A stretch of 64,000 bases of DNA from Sciurus carolinensis (Eukaryota; Chordata; Mammalia; Rodentia; Sciuridae). Numbering within the stretch: the first letter of the stretch is position 1; every line of letters starts with the position of its first letter. Below the pieces are notes generated by a model, which was not told the origin of the DNA, did no database searches, and saw only the letters and a list, made by a program, of their open reading frames with translations. The translations under genes were made by a program, and so were the position numbers. The stretch lies in contig NC_062232.1 of assembly GCF_902686445.1 (NCBI RefSeq), forward strand, positions 18,582,897 to 18,646,896, read 5' to 3'. Shown piece after piece: positions 58,085-64,000 of this stretch.

Positions 58085-59160
58085 GAAAACCATTTATAAT
58101 AGCCTCTAAAAGAATAAAATAAATTTAACAAAAGAAGTATAAAATTTTTATTCTGAAAACTAAAAAATATTGTTTAAGGAAATTCCACACATGTATAAAT
58201 ATGTCAAAGAAATACATTACTATGTATAACAATAATACACTAATAAAAACATTTTTAAAAGAAATTTTAAAAACCTAAGTAAATGGAAAGACATTTCATA
58301 ATCACAGATTAGGTGGCTTAATATTCTTATGATGTCAATCATCCCTAAATTCATCTATAGAATAATTGCAAATTGTATCAAAAACTCAACATATTTTCTT
58401 TTGGGGGAATTTAATAAAACTCATCCTAAAATTTATGTGGCAATGCAAAGGACCCAGGATAGTCAAAACTTGGAAAGGAAGGACATAGTTGGATGATTCA
58501 CACTTCCTGATTTCAAATTAACAAAATATGGTACCAGCATAAGGATAGACAAATAGATCAATGGAATAAAATTGAGAGTCCAGAAATAAACTCACATGTA
58601 TAGTCAACTGATTTTCCACAAGGATCCAAGACATTTTAAAAGAGAAAAGAATAGTCTTTTCAACAAATGCTGCTGACACTAGATATTCACATGCAAAAGA
58701 ATGAAGTTGAACCCCCAGTACCAAAAAATTAATTTAAAATGAATGAAGGAAAGAAGGACTGTATAAAGGGAAAAGGGTGGGAGGGGTGGGGGGGAAGGGA
58801 AAAAAAAGAAACATCATTACCCTATGTAAACGTAAAAAAATAAATAAAAAAAATAAAATAAAATAAAAAAATAAAAAAATAAAATGAATCAAAGATCTAA
58901 CTATAAGAGCTAAAACTATAAAATTATTCATAGAAATCATAGGTATAAATGATCTTGGATTAGGCAAGATATGACATCAAAAGCACAAGCAACAAAAGAA
59001 AAATTAGCATTGAAATTAAAATTTGGAATCACTTTCTTGGACATTAATTTCCCAAATGATAATAATTGTTGAAGATAACTAGCAGCAAGAAAATAACAGC
59101 TATGGCCCCTAATTTTGTGGTTTTGAATGCCACCACAATTCATTTGTATGTTATCCATAG
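58085..59160 (+). mobile_element. Old L1 ORF2 fragment, plus strand
   Basis: Diverged ORF2 in order: TAATAGCCTCTAAAAGAATA (late RT region), GAAAACTAAAAAATATTG, AATTTATGTGGCAATGCAAA, TGGTACCAGCATAAGGATAG, TTTTCAACAAATGCTGCTG, then after a nested L1 tail GATCAAAGATCTAACTATAA-type text. Stops in every frame. Confidence 0.8.
58745..58880 (+). mobile_element. Nested short L1 3' tail with a shortened 3' UTR
   Basis: GAAGGAAAGAAGGACTGTAT, a G-rich tract and ACCCTATGTAAACG followed by an AAAT-rich tail: the same unusual end as L1-3. The duplication AAAATGAAT at 58736-58744 and 58881-58889, with TT before the first copy, fits TT/AAAA cleavage. The host old L1 resumes in register after it. Confidence 0.92.
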
Positions 59161-59425
59161 AGATTTGCTTTATATCTTGATAAATGATACATTATTATTA
59201 AGAAAACATTATTCAAGTATTATCAGATAAATACCTCTGGTCACTATTTTAAGACTCAGCAGAACCTAAAGAGAGACATTGACTGGAAAGCTCATTCTCC
59301 TGTATAGGAGATCCTATGCTCTGAAGACCTGACTAGTACCATATAAAATAAGACCCAATATATATTACTGTTCAACAAATTTTATGGACTAATCTAAGTA
59401 TATATTCTAGGAGTTTTGATCATCA
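59161..59425. other. Unassigned AT-rich sequence
   Basis: It lies between two old L1 segments. Nothing recognised. Confidence 0.35.
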
Positions 59426-59758
59426 ACATAAAGAATAATAAAAAGTGACAGGAAGCATAAAAAAGCTGGTGTAATTCTACCAATACAGGTAAAGCAGTGT
59501 TTTACAAGACAAAATAGAATACAAGTTTTATCAGAGATAAAGGGGACATTTTATGATAAAGGCTAAAATATGAATCTAATAACATAACCTCACTATAAGC
59601 AAAACAAAAATATATAGAACTAAAGGAAAAATAAAAAAAAAACAGTTGGAAATTTTAATGTCTCTATCAGTAATTGACATGACCAACCAAAAATAAAAAT
59701 CAGTAAGAACACAAAAGATCTGAACAACACTCAGTAAAACACACTTGGTGTCTTAGTC

Positions 59759-60098
59759 AATTTGTGTTGCTACAATAAAATACCTTAGATTGGGTAATTT
59801 ATATACAATAAACATGTATTATCCATAGTTCAGGAGGCTGGCATGTCCTAAATCAAAGTTCCAACAAAAGCATCGTCTGGTGAGGGTCCTGCTTCATAGA
59901 TGCCACCTTCTTTCTGTGTCTTCACATGGCAGAGGGCAAAAAAATATAATGAGCTCCCTCAGCCTTCTTTAATTAAGGCGGGAAGGCAGATCTTGTGTGA
60001 TCTAATCTCTTGACAAAGGACCCACCTTCTAATACCATCACCTTAGTATTTAGGTTTTAACATATGAATTTGGGGAGCGACACAAATAGACCATAGCA
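59759..60098 (-). repeat. MLT1-type LTR in old L1, minus strand
   Basis: TGTCTTAGTCAATTTGTGTT at the left and ATAGACCATAGCA at the right, with a perfect 5-bp duplication CTTGG at 59754-59758 and 60099-60103. Landmarks TGGGTAATTTATATACAA, CATCGTCTGGTGAGGGTCC and TCTTCACATGGCAGAGG identify the MLT1 complement. Confidence 0.88.
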
Positions 60099-60254
60099 CT
60101 TGGTCTAACTGGTAGTTGCAGAACACTGCAACAAGTTCAGCAAAAGTACAATTTGAAAACTGCCCATGGGTAACAATATATAAATCACCTATAAATTAAA
60201 GTTCCAAACCACATGATTTTATAGAATTCTATCAAATATTTAAAGAAAAATGAA

Positions 60255-60440
60255 TAGCTAGGCATGGTGGTACACACCTGTAATTCCAGTGACATGGAGC
60301 CTGAGGTAGGAGGATCATGAATTCAAGGTTGACCTTGACAACTTAGTAAGACTGAGTCTCAAAATAAGGTCTTGGGATATAGGTAAGTGGTAGAGTGCCT
60401 AATCCCTATTTCCACAAGAAGAAGGAGAAGGAAGTAGAGG
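60255..60440 (+). repeat. Dimeric B1-ID SINE
   Basis: TAGGCATGGTGGTACACACC begins the B1-like half, and TTGGGATATAGGTAAGTGGT begins a reduced ID half. A purine-rich AAGAAGGAGAAGG tail follows. It is inserted in the RT region of the old L1. Confidence 0.82.
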
Positions 60441-61617
60441 TGGTGGGGAGAAAAGGACGAAAATAATCCTTTTCAAACTCTTCCAAAATAATAGGAGAGA
60501 AGATTCTTCAATCCATTCTGTAAGATCTCATTCTATAAGGTCAGCCAAAATCAGGCAAAGGCAACATAAAAAAGAAAACTGCAGAACAATATGTCTTATG
60601 AATTTAGACACCAAAATTCTAAACAAAATTAGCAAACCAAATTCAGCAACATGTCAAAAAATTATACATCAGGAAAAAATGGAATTTAAGCAATGCAAGC
60701 TTATTTTAATATCTGAAAATCAATTAATATATGACCACTTATCATTAGAATAAAAACAAAAATGCAATCATCTCAACAAATAAAGAAAAAGTATTTGATA
60801 AGATCCAATACTCTATCATGATAAAAATATCCAAAACCTAGGAATAGAGGGAAATGGCCTTTATCTGATAAAGGGCATCTACAAAACCCCATAGCTAACA
60901 TTATATATAATTGTAGATGACTGATTTCCTTCTAAGATGAGGAATAAGTTAAGGATATCTTAACTTGCCATTTTTAGTCAACATTGTACTGGAGGTTATA
61001 GGCAGAGAAATCAGACAAGAAAATAAAAGTCATCCAGTTTGGAAAGGAAGAAGTAAAACTTAATTGACAGATGACATGATCTTGTATTTAGAAAATCCTA
61101 TGGAATCAATAACCATTATTAGAATACATAAATGAGTTGAGCAGTTGGAAAGATATAGATCAATATGTAAAAGTTAATTGTATTTCTGTACACTTGTAAT
61201 GAACAAGTCAAAAATTTAAGAAAACGATTCCATTTACACTAACATAAAAAGAATAAAATACTTGGGAATAAATTTAACCAAAGTACAAAACACATACTCT
61301 GAAAACCAAAACACTGCTGGAAAAAGATCTAAAATATATAAAGATATAAATATTCACAGGTTAAACAATTTAATATTGTTAATTTTTCATAATGTTCCCT
61401 CAATTTTTATACAGTTTTAATATAATTCCTATCAGAACCCAATCTGTATTCTTTGTACGAATTGACAAACTGATCCAGAAATTCTTATGGAAACTTGAAG
61501 AACCCAGAATAACTAAAACAATTTTGATAAAGAACCTCTCAATTCATTCTATGAGGCCTCATTCTCATTATTCTCTCTCAATTGTTTAATATATTCTGTC
61601 TCAAAGATTTTTTTAAA

Positions 61618-61700
61618 AAGGGTTAGGGATGTAACTCAGTGCCAAAGTGCCCCTGGTTCAACCCCCAGCATGCATGTACGCATACACACACAGACACAAA
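61618..61700 (+). repeat. ID SINE in old L1
   Basis: AGGGTTAGGGATGTAACTCAG, a B box GGTTCAACCCC and a CA-rich tail (ACACACACAGACACAAAC). Confidence 0.82.
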
Positions 61701-62203
61701 CATGAAACGGCAACTTATAAAGTGTGAGAAAATATTTGCAAACATAGATAAGTGTAGTGTCAAGACTATATAAAGAATAGTAAATATATATCAGTAAGTG
61801 TAACATCAAGACTATATAGAGAAAACTTCTAGTTAACAAAAGACAAATAACCCATTTTAAAACCAGGCAAAAGAAAAAGATAAACCATTGTTTGGGTTAT
61901 AAATGCATTTCAAAAGATGGAACTCATTTAGAGTTGTGTTTGATCTCTAATCACAATGGAATTAAATTAGGCATCAATAATAATGAGATGTGAAAATGCT
62001 TCAAATGTTTGAGGGGTTATTTTCTGAATAAGTTATCAATCAAAGAATTCATGGAAGATAACTTAGAAAATGTTTTCTACTGAATAGTAATGAATATGCA
62101 ACATAAGAAAATTTGTGGAATGTAGCAAAAGCAATGCTTAGAGAGAAGTGTATAACTTTAAATGTTTGATTTAGAAAAAAAGAATGATTTAAAATCTCTG
62201 ATC

Positions 62204-62797
62204 AAAGAGCCTACAGAGTGGGAGAAAATCTTTGCCAATCATACTTCAGATAGAGCACTAATCTCCAGAATCTATAAAGAACTCAAAAAACTCTACACCA
62301 AGAATACAAATAATCCAATCGACAAATGGGCTAAGGAAATGAACAGACAATTCACAGAAGAAGATGTACAAGCAATCAACAAACATATGGAAAAATGTTC
62401 AACATCTCTAGTAATAAGAGAAATGCAAATCAAAACTACACTAAGATTCCATCTCACCCCAATTAGAATGGCGATTATCAAGAATAGAAGCAACAACAGG
62501 TGTTGGAGAGGATGTGGGGAGAAAGGTACACTCATACATTGCTGGTGGGGCTGCAAATTAGTGCAGCCACTCTGGAAAGCAGTGTGGAGATTCCTCAGAA
62601 AACTTGGAATGGAACCACCATTTGACCCAGCTATCCCACTCCTTGGCCTATACCCAAGGACTTACAATCAGCATACTGCAGAGATACAGCCACATCAATG
62701 TTCATAGCTGCTCAATTCACAATAGCCAGATTGTGGAACCAACTTAGATGTCCTTCAATTGATGAATGGATAAAGAAACTGTGGTATATATATATAT

Positions 62798-62845
<48 letters not shown>

Positions 62846-62995
62846 GAATATTACACAGCCATAAAGAATGATAAAATTATGGCATTTGCAGGTAAATGGA
62901 TGAAATTGGAGAATATCATGCTAAGTGAGATAAGCCAATCTCAAAAAACCAAAGGACGAATGATATCGCTAATAAGTGGATGATGACACATAATG
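62204..62995 (+). pseudogene. L1-4 ORF2 C-terminal fragment
   Basis: The frame starting in the flank at 62162 stays open for 181 codons through the L1 C-terminal domain. It includes the Cys-rich motif [11 protein letters not shown] ... HCWWGC, up to a single-base loss near 62656 (CCCAAGGAC where the others have CCCAAAGGAC). After this it shifts. It encodes no endonuclease or RT. Confidence 0.88.
62784..62842 (+). repeat. (TA)n microsatellite within L1-4
   Basis: A TA run broken by one CATACA patch, at the same L1 position as the run in L1-2 (33541-33582). Confidence 0.95.
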
Positions 62996-63262
62996 GGAGC
63001 TGGGAGGGTTTAGTGTTAGGGTTAGAGTTAGGGTTAGGGAGGGGGGCAAGAATGGAGGAAGGAAGGACTGTATAGAGGGAAAAGAGGGGTGGGAGGGGTG
63101 GGGGGAAGGGAAAAAATGGCAGAATGAATCAAACAACATTATCCTATGTAAATTTATGATTACACAAATGGTATGCCTTTACGCCATGTACAGACAGAGA
63201 AACAACATGCATCCCATTTGTTTACAATAAAAAAAAAAGTTTGTACCTTAAGAAGATATAAA

Positions 63263-63356
63263 AGGGGCTGGGATCATAGCTCAATGGTGGAGTGCTTGCC
63301 TAGCACATGTGAGGCACTGGGATTGATCCTCAGAACCACATAAAATAAATAAGGGT
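63263..63356 (+). repeat. ID SINE
   Basis: AGGGGCTGGGATCATAGCTC, AGTGCTTGCCTAGCACATGT, a B box GGGATTGATCCTCAG and an AAATAAATAAGG tail. Inserted in the old L1 just after L1-4. Confidence 0.9.
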
Positions 63357-63861
63357 ATTGTAAAAGTCATAAAAATATAAGCAGATTAAACTCAAAATAA
63401 GTTAAAGATATTTTAAAGATAAACATTAAAATAGGAAAACAGAAAAATAAAACTGATGTTTGGTAATTTGAAAAGATTAATAAAATTAGCAAACCCCTAC
63501 TGAGAATGCTCAAGGGAAAAAAAGAAGAAATAGAAAGGATATCACTATAGATCTTGTAATTGTGAAAAGGATTATGGAAAGATCTTATAAGTAATTTTAT
63601 GCCAATGAATTTGATAGATGAAGTGGATAAATTAATTACAAACATAACATTCGAAGGTAAATACAAGAAAAAACTGAAATTTGAATTTGCCCTATACTGG
63701 TTAAAGAAATTGAATTAGATGTCAAAAATTTTCCCCCAGAATATTAAGGTCCAGATGACTTTGATTGTTAATTCGATAAAACATTTAAAAGTAAATAAGA
63801 TGACACTAACCATACAAGTAAAAAAATATAGATGAATATAAATTTATCAAAACCCCATTTG

Positions 63862-63906
63862 TGTACAATTGATCAAAATGTAGTCTGTAGAAATAAAAAA
63901 TTAAAA
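63862..63906 (+). mobile_element. Very short L1 3' tail nested in old L1
   Basis: ACCCCATTTGTGTACAATTG, then ATCAAAATGTAGTCTGTAG and an A-rich tail, as at 41990-42040. Left flank TATCAAAACC and right flank AAAAACC may be the duplication. Confidence 0.7.
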
Positions 63907-64000
63907 AAATTTAAAATTTAAAAACCTTGTACATCAAAAGGCACCATTAATTAAATGAAAAGGCAATCCACTGACAGAACATATTCACAACACATGTATG

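Larger units (their letters stand above)
59430..61870 (+). mobile_element. Old L1 ORF2, long relic with nested insertions
   Basis: The endonuclease region (AAAAAAGCTGGTGTAATTCT, near 59460) runs to 59758, where an LTR is inserted. The RT region follows: GAATTCTATCAAATATTTAAAG to 60250, then a SINE, then TTTCAAACTCTTCCAAAATA from about 60465 and CACCAAAATTCTAAACAAAAT near 60610, on to ATCAGAACCCAATCTGTATT near 61430. Then a SINE at 61618 and C-terminal sequence to about 61870. All frames are closed. Only short frames such as 61392-61589 survive. Confidence 0.8.
62204..63238 (+). mobile_element. 5'-truncated young L1 (L1-4)
   Basis: It begins inside ORF2 at the point matching L1-1 position about 20158 and is collinear to the end (TTTACAATAAA and A-tail). 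Length is about 1.03 kb. The 3' UTR contains the TTAGGG-like block (63007-63040), a G-tract and the full-length 3' end, unlike L1-3. It lies within the old L1 at 61880-64000. I see no target duplication. Confidence 0.93.
61880..64000 (+). mobile_element. Another old L1 ORF2 relic, runs off the window
   Basis: ORF2 sequence starts before the RT (TCTAATCACAATGGAATTAA near 61950) and runs to 62203. It resumes at 63240 (GTACCTTAAGAAGATATAAA) and goes on through the RT start (TTTGAAAAGATTAATAAAAT near 63470) to 63861. After a short L1 tail it continues with ACATCAAAAGGCACCATTAA to the window edge. No open frame. Confidence 0.78.

Overview
The window is AT-rich mammalian DNA, most likely from a squirrel-family rodent (Sciuridae). 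Three things point there: tRNA-derived ID SINEs beginning GGGCTGGGGAT with intact A and B boxes, dimeric SINEs in which a B1/7SL-type left half is fused to an ID-type right half, and a homogeneous young LINE-1 family with GC-rich monomeric 5' UTRs. The species call is an inference from repeats. I found no host protein-coding gene, exon, tRNA, rRNA or other convincing cellular RNA gene. Nearly every sizeable open frame is a piece of a LINE-1 or lies antisense to one. The window looks intergenic or deep-intronic.

Layout. 0-14 kb holds mostly old repeats and unassigned sequence: a solo LTR interrupted by a SINE, a minus-strand L1 3' end carrying an inverted copy of its own flank at 3.3-4.15 kb, a second solo LTR, an old L2 at 7.2-8.4 kb, and an old minus-strand L1 at 8.4-9.8 kb with a short young L1 tail nested in it. 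14.4-21.15 kb is a full-length but broken LINE-1 (L1-1) with a CpG-rich tandem-monomer 5' UTR, ORF1, ORF2 and 3' UTR. 21-30 kb is unassigned DNA with MLT1/MaLR LTRs, MIRs and SINEs. 30.4-33.9 kb is a second L1 (L1-2) with a 5' UTR and ORF1 but about 2.5 kb deleted from ORF2. 34.86-37.6 kb is a young, 5'-inverted L1 (L1-3) with a perfect 15-bp target-site duplication. 38-57 kb is unassigned DNA with L2, MIR and LTR relics. 58-64 kb is a nested stack of old plus-strand L1 fragments that has taken later insertions: an LTR, three SINEs, two short L1 tails and a 1-kb L1 3' segment (L1-4).

The only machinery encoded is LINE-1 retrotransposition: ORF1p, an RNA-binding coiled-coil trimer, and ORF2p, with endonuclease, reverse transcriptase and Cys-rich C terminus. 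None of the copies is intact, so none should be autonomous. SINEs here are passengers of that machinery. The LTRs are solo relics of ERVL/MaLR-type endogenous retroviruses, bounded where visible by 5-bp duplications. The observations most worth checking are the inverted-flank L1 at 3.3-4.15 kb, the shared shortened 3' end of L1-3 and the 58.7-kb tail, the two monomer types in the L1 5' UTRs, opposite indels in one ORF1 A-tract, and AT-microsatellite growth at one fixed L1 site.
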